A stretch of DNA of 64,000 nt from Coenobita brevimanus (GCA_032717465.1 CM064697.1:2438501-2502500), one strand, 5' to 3'; counted from the stretch's first letter, positions 23,257 to 35,076 are shown. Notes: generated from the letters alone by a model not told the origin. A program made the numbers and translations.

Positions 23257-24130
23257 AAAACAAAATTTTACTTAATGGTAGACATGCCCCTGGACCTGAT
23301 TTCAGGAAAGATTGGACCCCTGAAGGCCGTCCTCCCACGGGAGAGGAGGGCATCACGCGTCCCACGTTAAACCGTTAAGCATAGCCAGTTTTCTGTCTAG
23401 GAAGATAGACCTTTACTCATGCCAGGTTATTAGCATGGTGGCCGCCCCCAACGGGAAGGGGACAGCCCCGGTGTTCCGTCTAAAGTCATTACGCGTGGTC
23501 AGTGTTTAATCGAAGAACGTGAAATTGTGCATGTTGATAGATGTTCACACTGGACGGGAGGAACCACTGAGGGTCGCCCCTCACGGGTGGAGGGGCGGCC
23601 CCCCGGATTCCCTGCAAAACCGTTATGCACGGTCGTAGTTTTTAACCTAGGAACACGAAATTCTTCTGTTGGTAAACGTTTACTCCGGCTACGTTTTAGG
23701 CAGCGTGGGACCTCCGATGACCTCCCTCAATGGATTGATGCTGCGGCACCCAGGATACCTTAGAGCATGAAATTTTGCACGATGGTAGATCTTTACTGGA
23801 GACACATTTTAGCCTGGGTGAGGTCCCTGAAACCCTCCAAAGGCCATCTCCCACGGGGTAAGAGGTCGACCTCACGGGGTCCCGGACGGCCCTAATGCAC
23901 GTTCATGGTTTATAACCAATAAACGCGAAATTTCGCATACTGGCAAACATTCACCTCGGCCACATTGAGGGCAGGGTGAGACCCCCGATGGCCACCACCC
24001 ACGGAGGGAAACTGCTCCTCGGGAGGGACAACAACTCAGTTTTTACATGGGCACACTAAGTTTTGCACAACAGCGGACCTTCACCCGAACCAGTGTTTAT
24101 AGAGTGTGGGACCCCTGAGGTTCACCCTTC
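23257..24130. repeat. GC-rich satellite, ~110-160-bp units, 6-7 copies
   Basis: Anchors resembling CGAAATTTTGCACGATGGTA, then GATCTTCACTCCGG and GTGGGACCCCTGA, recur near 23262, 23400, 23517, 23651, 23761, 23923 and 24050. CACGGGnGAGGGG and ACCGTTATGCACGGTC blocks lie between. Units differ mainly by deletions. The array is much more G+C-rich than its neighbours and carries many CpGs. Confidence 0.8.
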
Positions 24131-24379
24131 CGCCTCCCTGGTAAATAATCAGTTCTTTCACCTTACAATATTGTAGGGATGGGTGCGGCTATCAAATGTG
24201 CCCTTTATCTTGTTAAATTTTTTCCTTGCTAACTCCAGCAAGTTGCATTAATTTTAGTGGAGATATTTTGAAGAAGATGGATCAAATGTAGCTTTCCATA
24301 AAACCTTTACTACAAGCGATTCTTCATAAGTTTAATAAATCGTCTGGTAGCACCTTTTTTAATACAAAAGACATCTTAC

Positions 24380-25170
24380 TGAAGGAGTTAAATAGGAACA
24401 ATGGAATAAAGAGTAAAGGGAGAAAGATTATGAGAAGATCGATTGTAGGGTAAAGAGAAGTGAAGAGAAAAGGGGGATGAGTACAGAGACAGACAGAGAG
24501 GAATACAGTATGAAGGATAGAGATGGGGAGGAGGTTGAAGACGAGAAGTAAAGTTGGAGCGAGACGGAAGAGAGGAGAGTTGAGTAGTTGAGTGAAAAGA
24601 AAGAAGCAAGGAGAGAAAAAGAATATGAGAAAAGAAAGGTAAATTATAAGAGAGGGGGGAATTTGTAGAAGCAGCTGAGAGAGAGAGAGAGAGGGGGGGC
24701 GGAAATAAAGTGAATGACGAAGGAAAGAATCAAAAGAAAATAGATGACGACGAAGAAGAAACTTGAAAAGAAAGGGACATATAAGAACGTATAGAAGACT
24801 AAGGAGGATAGCTAAGAAGAAACTGAAAGGTAGGAGTTGAAACAAAAAAAAAAAAAAAAGAGGAAGAGGAAAGAAAACGATGAATAGAAGAGTTGCAAGT
24901 GAATGATAGCAAGTGAATGGTAGATATGATTAGGATGAAAAAAAAAGATCAATAAAGATGCATATTGGATTGTAATTAGAACTGATGGTGGTGTTAAAGA
25001 GAAAGAGAGATGCGATTTTCAGCGTGGGTGGGAAAGATGGTGGTGACTGAAAAGAGAAACATGATAGAGCCACAGTTTAGATGGAACTGATAATGATAGG
25101 GGAAAAAATATGACTCTGTCTGTGGAGGTGGGAGTGTTGCTGATGATGAGATAAACTGAAAAAGAAATAT
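24380..25170. repeat. Purine-rich tract
   Basis: Plus strand is nearly all A/G with poor periodicity. The 173-codon minus-strand frame (Leu/Phe/Ser/Pro-rich) is the complement of this tract and is not treated as a gene. Confidence 0.6.
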
Positions 25171-25179
25171 GTGTAAATA

Positions 25180-25182
25180 GAC

Positions 25183-25215
<33 letters not shown>

Positions 25216-25275
25216 TAAGAGAAACGCGTAAGGTAATTTGTGTAAAAAGACGTGATGATGATGATGATGATGAAG
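25180..25275. repeat. Two (GAT)n blocks in a short tandem duplication
   Basis: Two ATGATG runs are each preceded by TGTGTAAAnAGACgTGATG, spaced about 70 bp, so the flank and the trinucleotide run duplicated together. Confidence 0.85.
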
Positions 25276-25399
25276 GTGATAATAGTGTACAGGTAAGAAA
25301 AACAAGAAAGGTAGTCTGTGTGGATTGGTATGATGATATATTACAAAAAAAAAGAAAGAAAAAAATGAATGTACCTGAGTAGATGGGAATGAATGATGA

Positions 25400-26740
25400 T
25401 GATGTTGTGAGACTGGCGTTGATGTAGAGGGTGTAGGAGGAGGGCGTGTCCAGAAGTGTGGTAGTGTGTGGGTGTAGATGGTTATGTGTTTTGAGGCCAG
25501 GTATTGGGTGTAGGCAGGTAGTGGGTGTGGGTGTAGGTGGGAGTTTATTGTGGCTGTAGGTGGAGGAAGGCTATGAGAGAGAGAGGGGGAGGGAGGGAGG
25601 GAGAGAGAATGATGAGTGTATGTAGATTGTGACGAGTGGATGAAAGCTTTATGGTTGTAGCTACGGAATTGGGAAAGGGTGTGTTGCGAAAGTTGGGTTG
25701 CGTTGTGTGGGTGTACGTGTGGTATGGTGCGGTATGGTGTGGATGTGGATAATGAATTTGGATGTGTATGACTGTGAGTGTCGTGTGGTATGGATCTAGG
25801 TCTGGTGTGATGTGCATGTGAGTGTGGATACGGATGTGTGGGTATGGAAGTGAGGTTGATAGTGTGTGAATGTGGTCAGGGTGTGGGTGAGACGAGGGTG
25901 TGGGTGTGGTATGGCATGGTGTGTGTATTGACAGTGACATGGATGTGGGGAGTGTGAGTATGGCGTGGTGTGAGTTTAGGTTAGTATGGTATGAGTGCAT
26001 ATGTGGATCTGGATAATTGTGTGGTGTAGTGTTGATGTGGTTTGGGTCTGGTGTGTTAAAGTGCGAGTGTGGGTACCGATATCAGTATGGGTGTGATGTA
26101 GTGTGGTTCTGGTGTGATATGGTGTAGGTGTGGGTGTAGAAATGTATGAGTGTAGGAGCAGTACTGTGTGAGTCAAGGAGTGGCATAGTGTGGATGTGGA
26201 TATTGATATGGATGTGGATGCTGTGTGATGTGGATCTAATGTGGTATGGTGTCGTTAAGGTATGGTGTGGACGTGGATGTGTATGTGGGTGTGGTGCGGT
26301 ACGGGGTGGATGTTGTGCAGTATGGGTCTGGTGTAGTGTGGGAGTAGATGTGACTATGGGTGTGGATGAATGGAGTGAGGTGAGGAATGAGTTTAGGCGT
26401 GGTGCAATTTCGCGGATATGGATACCAATATGGATACGAGTGAGTGTATGTAATCGGCCTGGTGTGGATGGAACTAGGTGTGCGTTGGTGTGGGCATGGA
26501 GAAGGTGTATCATACATTAAGAGGAGGGTGTGAATGTGGAGGTGGATGTAGATGTGCGTGTGTAGTTGGTATAGACATGGATGAGCGCAGAGTATATTGT
26601 GTAAGTGGGTGGTGTGAGTGTGGGTATAAGAGGACTGTGTGGGTGTGGGTGTGAAGATGATGATGGCATGGTATGAGAGGAGGGCGTGGCGTGAGAGGGT
26701 TTCAGACAAGTGTGGATGAAAAGGAAGCATTACTCATGAG
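25400..26740. repeat. G/T-rich degenerate repeat (GTGTGGATGTGGAT-like)
   Basis: About 1.3 kb of interrupted GTGTGGATGTGG and GTATGGTGTGG words. The complementary strand gives several 120-165-codon frames rich in His/Thr/Pro, which are by-products. Confidence 0.8.
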
Positions 26741-27300
26741 CCGTGGGCGTGGGAAAGGGAGAGAATACAGTGGACTAGGAGGAAGGGGGGTGATGGCAGT
26801 GGAGGGAGCGCTGAGGGTGTGGAGGGAGAGTAGAGGGAGTGGATGGTAGTGTAGGTGTTGAAGGTAACGTGGGGAGGATGGATGGAGTGTAGACGAGTAG
26901 AGGGAATGTAGGGGAAGTGGAAGGAATGTAAAGGAAATGGAGAAAGTCTTTAGGTGGAGTGAAGGTGAGTGTAGGGGTAGTGGAATGAACTGAGTGGAGA
27001 TTTAAAGTGAACGGAATGAGACAAGGGGATGGAAAGAGAGTGAAAGGGAAGTAGAGGTAGTGGAGTAGGATGATGTGTATTGTATAGAGTAAATAGTGAA
27101 AGAAATGAGAGAAGAGAAGTAAGGGAAGTATGGTGACAGTGAATGGATTGTGCTTAGACTGGGGAGAGAGAAAGGAGTTTGTAGGGAGTGAAAGGGGATG
27201 GGGAAAGGGAGAAAAGAGTAAAGGGAATATGAAGAGAGTTAAGACAGTATATAAGCAGTGAAGGGTGAAAGGGGGGGGAGGGTGAAGGTAGATCCATCCC
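26741..27300. repeat. Purine-rich degenerate minisatellite
   Basis: GTGGAGGGAGTGTAGAGGGA-like words recur every 15-25 bp. No gene. Confidence 0.6.
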
Positions 27301-27346
27301 GTCACACAACAATAGCGTCGTGAAGGTGGGCCTGCCGTCATGAGCA

Positions 27347-27505
<159 letters not shown>

Positions 27506-27519
27506 CTTTGAGCTGGTTA

Positions 27520-27820
27520 CAAATCTTTTAAGTCCTCACTGCGAAAACTCCCTCTTATCTGAATAAAATCATCGGTAGGAAGCCTTAATGAAACTTAAAA
27601 AGATGAAACCGCACGGTATTGACAAGGTAAACATGTTCCTGCCCCAGAGTGAGAGTGACCTTTCCCAACTTGAATAACGTCGTCTTAGGGCAACAGGAAC
27701 CGTCGTAACACAAGAAGGGTTAAGGCAGATTTTTCTTTGGGGGGATTTTCCTCTGCTGAAGTTGTCTTAAGGTAATAAAATTTAACTATAAAAAAAAACT
27801 TCGTACTGGAAGGATTCAAA
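27520..27820. mobile_element. Cluster of foldback MITE right-half fragments
   Basis: Three partial copies: TCTGAATAAAATCATCGGTA at about 27559; TGAATAACGTCGTCTTAGGG with terminus CAAGAAGGGTTAA at about 27670-27722; and TTCGTACTGGAAGGATTCA at about 27800-27819. They may come from nested insertions or internal duplications. Confidence 0.45.
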
Positions 27821-28087
27821 ATTTCTTGTCTCCCAGTGAAATTCCAGAATAGTGAACCAAGACCACACTGTAGAAATCCGTTCAGGCATAAATCATCCAA
27901 GAATAATGACCAAAACTAAAAACTAAAATGATTAAGCTAATCGCATTTCGAAATTAGACTGAAGAGGATATTGTGGGAAACTGAAATGGGATTTTGTAAT
28001 AATGATAAGACTGTCGACGAAAAAGGACAAGAAATATAATAAGCTAATCGCTGTCGTCGAAAACAGATGCAGAAAGGTTGTAGTAAC

Positions 28088-28540
28088 ATCCATCCATCCA
28101 TCCATCATCCAATCCTACATTGCCCCATGAGGAGCGTAACAGCCCGGGGCTAGGTAGTTGGTCCCGACATTTAAGATGAGAGTGACCAGCCTCACTCATC
28201 CCTGAGTGGCATTACATGAGCAATCAACCCCAATCACCCCTTGGTTGTAAACCTTCACCGGCTCAATCCGACTGGAGCACAATAATTACCCACTAAACCA
28301 CCAGGCGCCAAAATTTGGTTATATGGTTACCACCCAGCGTAGTAAATGGTTTCCTGGTGCACAGGAAACCATTTGGCTTGGCACTTAGCGTAGAGTCACC
28401 CACAGGCAGAAGGAAGATGAAAGAATGAAGGAAAGAAAGACAGAAGAGGATTGAAGGAAAGAAGGATGGAGGAGAGGAAAGGGCAGACAGCTGAGAGCAG
28501 CACTACATCGAGTGAGTGGATGGTGAGCGCCCCACCTACC
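28088..28540 (-). mobile_element. tRNA-derived composite SINE, full-length copy
   Basis: Read on the minus strand, the order is a GGTGGGGCGC 5' end, a C/T-rich segment, and a hairpin (AAATGGTTTCCTG with its exact complement). A tRNA-like head follows with an A-box-like TGGTTTAGTGG and a degraded B-box-like GGATTGAGCC (about 28230-28313). Next comes a body ending ATGTAGGATTGGATGATGGA and a (GGAT)n tail at 28088. A tRNA-related promoter and simple 3' tail are SINE hallmarks (established knowledge). Related copies lie at 40078, 48281 and 63512. Confidence 0.75.
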
Positions 28541-28569
28541 ACAAACAATACCGGAAATTTATCGTGGGA

Positions 28570-29230
28570 AGGAAAATGAGATGCAATTAGTTTAGAAATG
28601 GACGCAGGGTTAGCTAAGTAATCGAAGTGGACCTGGGTGGGTAAGGGAAGTGGAGTAAGGTAGGCAATGGATGCGAAGTTAGGTGTGTAATTGAGGTGAA
28701 GTTAGATATGAAACTGGGGGAGAGTTAGGTAGGTATTGGAGTGATGGAGTGGAGTCAGGTAGGATAGGAAGTTATTAGGCATACGCAGGTACCGACACCT
28801 GTTCTTTGAGTTTTTCTTTTTCTTTTTTTTTTTCAAGGAACTGACAAGTGAGTTCTGTTGGTGAGGAAGTTCGGTAAGAGATGTAAGTGGAGGTAGCTAG
28901 CTAGAACACCAAGTTAAGACGGTATTATCGGAGTAATTAGGTAAGGTGATAGAGGCAGATTTAGGTTAGTTATGGAGATTATATTAGGCAGGTAACTGAG
29001 ATGGACTAAGGGAGGTAGTGGCGATGAGATTTATTAAGGTAATAGGCATGGAGGCAGGTAGGTAATAAAGATGAAAATAGGTAGGCAAGAGAAATAGGCC
29101 GATAATGGCGATGAGATAAATTGAGTAACATAGAGTTATGTATGTGATGAAGTTGGGTAGGAAGTAGACTTGGATAGGAAATTAAAATGGAATGTAGTAT
29201 TGTATTGTAGTGAAGGTAGAGTCAGGCAGG
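28570..29230. repeat. Degenerate GTTAGGTAGGTAATGGAG minisatellite
   Basis: Words like GTTAGGTAGGTAATGGAGGT recur every 25-35 bp with heavy divergence, interrupted by a T-tract near 28820. Confidence 0.6.
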
Positions 29231-29239
29231 AAACAGAGA

Positions 29240-30030
29240 CAAAGCTTGGTAGATAGGGATTTGTAAAGAAAATCTATGCCAGGTATGCGTAGTATGCGAC
29301 GTGATGTCAGAGGTACACAGGCACACAACCACAGCCACCGCCTCGTCTGTTCCGGCAAGGCCCCTAGGATGCCTGTCGCAACCCACTTCCTGTTGAAACC
29401 CCCTCACCAGGATCTCAAACCCGTTGGAGGACAGCCTGTGGACTCCAAGGCTGCGGTCGAGTCAGGTCGCGCGGAGGGTCACGGGATTACACGAGGCGTT
29501 TTGATAAATGTTACGTATCTCATCTGGCTGAGGGCACATGATAGAATGGTGGAATAATGCCCCGGGAAGACTAGTCACGGTCGCGGCATTACCTGATCCA
29601 TCAAGACGAGAAATATAATCCGCGGGGCATCGTGTGGGTGACGGGGGAAGCTGATTATAATTTCAACATGCATCAAGAGGTCAGGAGGAATGGCAGTGAC
29701 GCGGACCCCGAGAGACGCATGGCGAGAGGGAATTTTCATTAGCGTCTTCACTTATTCTTCTCCTTGTGTCGTCTTCACCGTCAGTGCTGCATCCTCCGCG
29801 TTCATTACTGCCCAGGCTCCTCACAACGTATTTATAAGCCTTTCTCATCTCTCTGGAATGTGGACGCGAGTGTACCACAAGAAAAAAGGGTATTTCAACA
29901 CGGGCGTCAATACTGGATCTCTCTCATACCTGCGCAGTGACTCGCCACAAGCATCTCCCTGGCTCTCTTATTAACAGGAATGCAGCACCGCGTATGTCAT
30001 CTAGGTTCCTTCCCTGTCTCTGTCATCATA
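29240..30030. other. Moderate-GC segment, no gene called
   Basis: Several 60-95-codon frames exist on both strands. None has a recognised motif or paired splice sites. About 29470-29620 shares words (GGTAATnnCGCGACCG and GGGGCATTA on the minus strand) with 43310-43450, suggesting an old dispersed repeat. Confidence 0.35.
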
Positions 30031-30039
30031 TCTCCTTTC

Positions 30040-30700
30040 CCTGGTAAAGCCTGTCTGTCTTTCTGTCTTTCCATCTGTTTGTTTATCTCTGTCAGCCTGT
30101 CTCTCTGCATGTCCATCCTTCTGTCTACCTTTCTGTTTATCTCTCTAGCCATTGCCTGTCTCTCAGTATGTCTGTACGTCTATCTCTTTGTCTGTCTGTC
30201 GTTCTGTCTGTCTGTAATGGTCTCGATAATAAGACATCCAGGCATTTCTGTCCCTACTCAACAATGCTTTTTCCCTCCACTGCACACCACCATCCCATAT
30301 CTATTCCACTCCCCTCTCCCCCTCCGTTCTTTGTTTACCGCTTCTTCCCACCACCCCACTCCATACACTTTCCTGCATACAATCAACACATTGCCCTACT
30401 ACCTTTTTCTCGCTCTGTGCCATTTCTTGTTTCAGCCAGCCCATTTCATACCTCCTCCCTCATACATTTCTGCATCTTCCTCTTAGTCTGCCACATCTTC
30501 CTAGCACCCCACTCCAAACACTCATGATAATCCCCGCATTTTTTCACTTTGTTCTCGCTCTGTCTCTGTTTTTTCCAGCCAGCACACTCAGTACACCCTT
30601 CCTCATTTCATCCTCACATTGTTCTTCCACCTTGTTCTTGGCCAGTCTGTCATTTTCTTCTAAGTAGCCTACTCCATACACCCTCTCTCACCTATTCTCC
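30040..30700. repeat. (CTGT)n-like and pyrimidine-rich tract
   Basis: Interrupted TCTGTCTGTCTTTCTGTC runs pass into C/T-rich DNA. The 168-codon plus-strand frame across it (Ser/Leu/Cys-rich) is not a gene. Confidence 0.75.
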
Positions 30701-31166
30701 ACCCTAAATGAAGTCCCATGTTATATTTTCAATCAACGGAACTTTGCAATCACCGGAACAGACAGGAATTTGCACCATCACTGTCATGAGTAAGTCCCCA
30801 CCTCTCCTTGTACTCACGTCCCTTTGTCACGACGGGCGTTCTCACGAAACAAGTCCTCCACCACCGCCACTCACGACCTTCCCCGGCACGACCGCCTCAC
30901 CACCACCGGTTTTCAGGGACTTGGTGCTTGGCTTAACACTCAGGCTCCTTGTCATAATATCATCGCCAACACCAACAGGTCCACTTTTATAGGACAGCTT
31001 TTCCTACTTTTATTTCTTGACTCGTTCCCTCAGACCAAGCAGTTCCTACATGCACCGGCAGGTGGCACCACAGCCTCACACGTAACCACTTGGCCATTAA
31101 TACCAGCGGTCATTAATAAGATGCGCTAGAGTTACCGGATTTAGGGTTATGTGATGATGATGCAGA

Positions 31167-31193
31167 TGTGTGTGTGTGTGTGTGTGTGTGTGT
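31167..31193. repeat. (TG)n microsatellite
   Basis: About 13 units. Confidence 0.95.
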
Positions 31194-31261
31194 TTGTGGT
31201 AGTAGGTTTTGTGGAGGAGCAGTGAAGACGTTCTGAAAACAACTTCAGTTAAACACATCTT

Positions 31262-31330
31262 TCTTCTTCCTCAGCAGAGATCGATCTTGCAACCGTATGA
31301 TTAGTAGTCCTCTCATCTGCCATTTGCGTA
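31262..31330 (-). mobile_element. tRNA-like fragment, probable SINE head
   Basis: On the minus strand, TGGCAGATGAGAGGACTA, then CTAATCATACGGTTGCAAG and ATCGATCTC follow the order A-box, anticodon arm, T-arm of a tRNA. No full cloverleaf can be drawn. A short GA run lies just 5' of it. Alternatively it is chance similarity. Confidence 0.35.
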
Positions 31331-31344
31331 AACCTGTAAATCAG

Positions 31345-31367
31345 AGAGAGAGAGAGAGAGAGAGAGA
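31345..31367. repeat. (GA)n microsatellite
   Basis: About 11 units. Confidence 0.93.
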
Positions 31368-31799
31368 CCTCGGATGGCTTCACTTAAGTAATTTTTTTCT
31401 GGACTGAAATATGTTGTAGTTCCCTAAGCTTAACAAAACAATTTTCACTTGATGTGGAATTTGAAAGTATCAGTAACTTGTTTATTTTTCGAGAAACCGA
31501 TGATACATCATGATTTATTTAACACTGATCGATGAGCTGAAGGTAAACATTGCGGTGCCACAGACCCAGAGTGGAAGTCAGTTCGGATCATACTATAACC
31601 GTTATATTTTCATCTAAGGGAACTGTGCCACTCTCACAACTTAAATACCAAGTCGTGGTTACGTGGAATTCAAGGAGGCTTACCTATGAGGTAGGAATGA
31701 GTCGCATTGGTTAGTAGTCGAGTTTTCCCTTCAGTCTGACTACATTTGGCCATCGACTGAGCTGAAAGGAGTTGATGCTCTTTGTCAGAGGAGAGGAGA

Positions 31800-32720
31800 T
31801 GCGCTGTAGGTTTTGAAGCTTCAGAGTACTGAGGAAAAAAAAAATTAGTCATTTGAAACCTTGAAAAATAAAGATGAAAGAACAAAAAAATCCTGGAAGG
31901 GGAACAAGGATAAGACGGAGAAACTGAGGCATCTTACTTGGTCACTTTCATTGGAAATCAGTTAACTAGACAGACCTGGGTGTACGAGGGGATGCAAACT
32001 GGGAGAAGAGAATATTAAACATGATCCCTGCATACCCCATCAGCATGCAGTAGAAGCAACGAGAGTCAGATGGCAGGATATACCGTTCTTGTTGAATTTA
32101 TATTTCACCAGGAGAGAATAAGAAGGTAGTGAAGTTAGTATTTTGCTTCATTATGGAAATCTGATCATATACTCTTGGATTTTGACTTGATGGTGTAGTA
32201 CAGTATAACACTAGATTTGAAGAGTTTAAAGCGGAGATATTAAATTTTCGAAGAAGATATGAAAAATATGGAAAAAAATCCTTGACACAACTGAAAGGAA
32301 ATATTGCAGCCATTGGACATTCAGAGCTAGAGCGACGGTTTTAACAGTATCTAGAAATAAACTCGACATATACCAGTAAAGAAGCTGTCATGTAGAAATA
32401 AGGAAGACTGGTTCAGTGGGATATAAAGAATTGGGAAGATGAAGAGAAATAAACTTGGGAATAGATGTAGAAGATATAAGAATGACCAGACTAGAGAGAT
32501 ACAGAAAGGTGGGCTATAATTACACATAGAAGCGAGAAAACAGGAGGAAGACATATTTGACAATGGTAATGTTATGAAATGCAAGACAGAGCCAAAAGTA
32601 TTATTAGGTTGTATGAAAAAGAAAGGAATACCGATGAGTGGAATAGATTAATATAAGAGTAACTGCTTAGCGTATATACAGTATATGTTCAAAGTAAAGT
32701 CTTCTTTAAAAAACAGCACT
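31800..32720. other. Unannotated AT-rich DNA
   Basis: I see no supported gene, RNA or repeat here. Confidence 0.4.
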
Positions 32721-32776
32721 ATTACAGTAGAATAGTTCCATTCCTGTAAAGCACAATCAGGTAAATGTAGTTGGAT

Positions 32777-32779
<3 letters not shown>

Positions 32780-32808
<29 letters not shown>
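32780..32808. repeat. (AC)n microsatellite
   Basis: About 14 units. Confidence 0.95.
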
Positions 32809-32810
<2 letters not shown>

Positions 32811-33092
32811 TGAATGCAGATGTGGCCATGTAAGCACTGTGTCCGTACATAGCCAACTCGTCCCCTGCAGCGCCGCCTACAGTCCGCACACGAGCATTTA
32901 TCCCGTGGGAAACCAGTGGCCGGCTCACTACGACGGCATTTCCTGGTGGAGGCAACCCGCACGGGGCCGTCTGTCTGACCTCGAGCGGCGGGAGGGGCAG
33001 TGCTGGATGGAGGGAGGGGGGAGGAGGAGTTTGGAGAGGAGGCAGGGTGTGGTAGTGGGCGTGAGGGAGGGGATGTGCCTTAGTCATATCTC

Positions 33093-33450
33093 TGTTTCCG
33101 GATATCGTGGTGTAATACCGTCATATAAACATTTCAGTAATAATCACCCACATAATCCAGTACTGTTGCCTACTTTTGGAATCTTGAAATACTTTTGCAC
33201 AAATATTCGATTGACAGTCTCTTTAAATATTGTAATACTCACTCTTGTTTTTAGGCATAATGATGAAATACTGTCACACAAAGATTTTGATGATACAGTA
33301 ATTGAAATACTCAGACGATACCACCATACAAATACAGTAATGATAATGACTTGCTTTTATGATGAAATTCCGTCATAAACGTTCTAGTAATATCACCTGG
33401 CTTCTGGATATTGAATTGTGGTTACATAAATTTAATAGTAATGTCTTCTT
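33093..33450. repeat. Degenerate ~45-80-bp tandem repeat
   Basis: A block like GATATTGTGATGAAATACCG, then TCATACAAACATTTTAGTAA, recurs near 33093, 33174, 33250, 33310, 33353 and 33400. It forms the C-terminal half of a 179-codon frame (32839-33378), which argues strongly against that frame being a gene. Confidence 0.6.
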
Positions 33451-33486
33451 ATTTGAGGGTATTCAGTTAAACGCTGTCCATCCGAT

Positions 33487-33675
33487 AATTTACTTCGTGT
33501 TTTCTTCCTGTCACCACCGGACGATTTGTTCAAACTAAGAGAGCTTTGTGGTAGTGAATGGCTTAGTGAAGGACCTGACCCCTCCAGATCGAAAAGTCTC
33601 TCCAAGTGAATAAAATTGCCTGGTGGTAGGGAGAATGAAATAAAAACCTAAGTCATCAGATGGAAGAGGTCAGTG
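33487..33675. mobile_element. Foldback MITE copy, well preserved arms
   Basis: Left arm CACCACCGGACGATTTGTTC, right arm TGAATAAAATTGCCTGGTGG. The loop carries CTGACCCCTCCAGATCGAAAAG. The two arms are plainly complementary. Confidence 0.7.
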
Positions 33676-33798
33676 TTATAAAACTGACGACTATACAATC
33701 TTTACTCTAACCTGGTGTACAAATGCCATATTCCTGTTTTCTACACCATTAATAATTTTGCCATGTATCCTGTTCTAATATTAAATCATTATATTTAT

Positions 33799-33880
33799 GT
33801 CTCTCTGTACGATGGCGTCTTTTCATCATACTGTTGCCAATATCAAAATATTTTATTCAGCTAAGAGAGAACTTCTTGTA
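33799..33880. mobile_element. Foldback MITE, left half
   Basis: CTGTACGATGGCGTCTTTTC, then AATATTTTATTCAGCTAAGAG and AACTTCTTGTA match the left half in order. Confidence 0.55.
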
Positions 33881-34034
33881 TACCCTGTTCACTTTACCAT
33901 TGCCAAAAATCACCATCCGTCCATCTTGAATGCGCGGTTACAGCCATAAATTAACACAGTACTGTAATATGATGCTAGTCACGAAGAAGGGTTACAGAAA
34001 GGATACTTAGCCACAATACTGTCTTTCTTTGCCA

Positions 34035-34125
34035 CTGAGCTGCGTGAAATAACCTGCAAAAGGGTGAAAATCTGGGCCAAGTTATGTGGATGAACTGTCG
34101 TGAGATTAGTCTGAAGTTACATCCA
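34035..34125 (-). repeat. Dispersed ~90-bp repeat 'C'
   Basis: The minus strand carries TTGGCCCAGATTTTCACCCT, then TTTGCAGGTTATTTCACGCAG and CTCAGTGG, shared with 45985-46080 and, more weakly, 37957-38040. No coding potential. Nature unknown. Confidence 0.55.
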
Positions 34126-34225
34126 TTAACCCCTTTAGTACGGCGACATGTTTCTAGCTTTATTCTGGCTGCCTCCACACGATTTCATTCAGCTTAGGAA
34201 GTGCGTCTCGTTGTGCAGGGATCAA
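34126..34225. mobile_element. Foldback MITE, left half with TTAA edge
   Basis: TTAACCCCTTTAGTACGGCG, then TTCTGGCTGCCTCCACACGA and TTTCATTCAGCTTAGGAAG, then CAGGGATCAA. The right half is replaced by the next copy. Confidence 0.65.
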
Positions 34226-34257
34226 GCATTTCCATCAGCACCAGGCATTATTTTTTG

Positions 34258-34474
34258 TTAAACCCATATACCAATAACCTCATTTTTTAGCTTATGTTTT
34301 GCCAGTTCCAGAAGCTTTTATTGAGCTTTGCTGAGAATCCTCGTTCTGAAGGCGATAATCAAGGCTAAATCCAACCCTTCATGTTCGTAAGATATCTCAA
34401 ACGCTGGATATGAGTGCATGAAACGGGCAAGAATCAAGTATATTTAGAAGACGTCATCGTGCTGAATGGGCTAA
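34258..34474. mobile_element. Foldback MITE copy, full length
   Basis: Starts TTAAACCCATATACC and ends GACGTCATCGTGCTGAATGG with GCTAA. The core AATCAAGGCTAAATCCAACC and GGGCAAGAATC are intact, and both arms are identifiable. Confidence 0.65.
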
Positions 34475-34636
34475 TATCAATCATTTTATGTCATGTTGCT
34501 ATGCTTGTTATTTTAGGATAATAACCGTCATCACCGTACTCTTATCACCTGATAAGATGTGTTTTAATCAGACCAGTGTCATGACTCATCCCATAATCAT
34601 ATTCATTTTATTGGAACTGTTGTTGCCCTCATTTCA

Positions 34637-34639
<3 letters not shown>

Positions 34640-34677
<38 letters not shown>
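34640..34677. repeat. Poly-T tract
   Basis: 38 consecutive T. No adjacent retroposon could be identified. Confidence 0.95.
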
Positions 34678-34779
34678 CATGCTTGTACTTCTGCTCAAAT
34701 TCCGAACTCTTCTTGTAGGATGATGTGTTTCTCCATCGCCTCAGTCCCTGGGCATATAGTAGCAGATAATTTTCAATAC

Positions 34780-34780
<1 letters not shown>

Positions 34781-34850
<70 letters not shown>
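34781..34850. repeat. (TA)n microsatellite
   Basis: About 70 bp of alternating T and A with one TTT interruption. Confidence 0.96.
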
Positions 34851-34853
<3 letters not shown>

Positions 34854-35074
34854 AAACAACAAAATCTTTCGAAAATCGCAAAGAAATGTACAGAACTGCC
34901 AGAATATAAGAAGAACTGGGTACAGATATCAAGTGAGTTGTTGAAAGGAAATGAATATCTGTAGAGCCACACACAAGTCGCTAAAAAAGCAGCTATGATC
35001 CCAAGATATTTTAGAATAATGTTTCCGAACACCACATTCCCTGCTGCTCAGTCATCATGTATTCAGTGACGCTG

Positions 35075-35076
<2 letters not shown>

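Noticed and set aside
28820..28890. Acceptor-like T-tract plus GTGAGT/GTAAGA donors
   Set aside because: All three frames are stopped or reduced to about 10 bp; it lies inside a degenerate repeat.
31684..31761. Minus-strand exon-like block (CTCCTTTCAG acceptor, ATAG|GTAAGC donor, peptide QSMAKCSQTEGKTRLLTN)
   Set aside because: Good sites and one open frame, but a 78-bp open block is expected by chance, it has no partner exon on that strand, and part resembles a foldback left end.
32839..33378. 179-codon plus-strand open frame, the longest of ordinary composition
   Set aside because: Its second half lies in a degenerate tandem repeat (33093-33450) and its first half has no motif, so the reading frame is not evidence of a gene.
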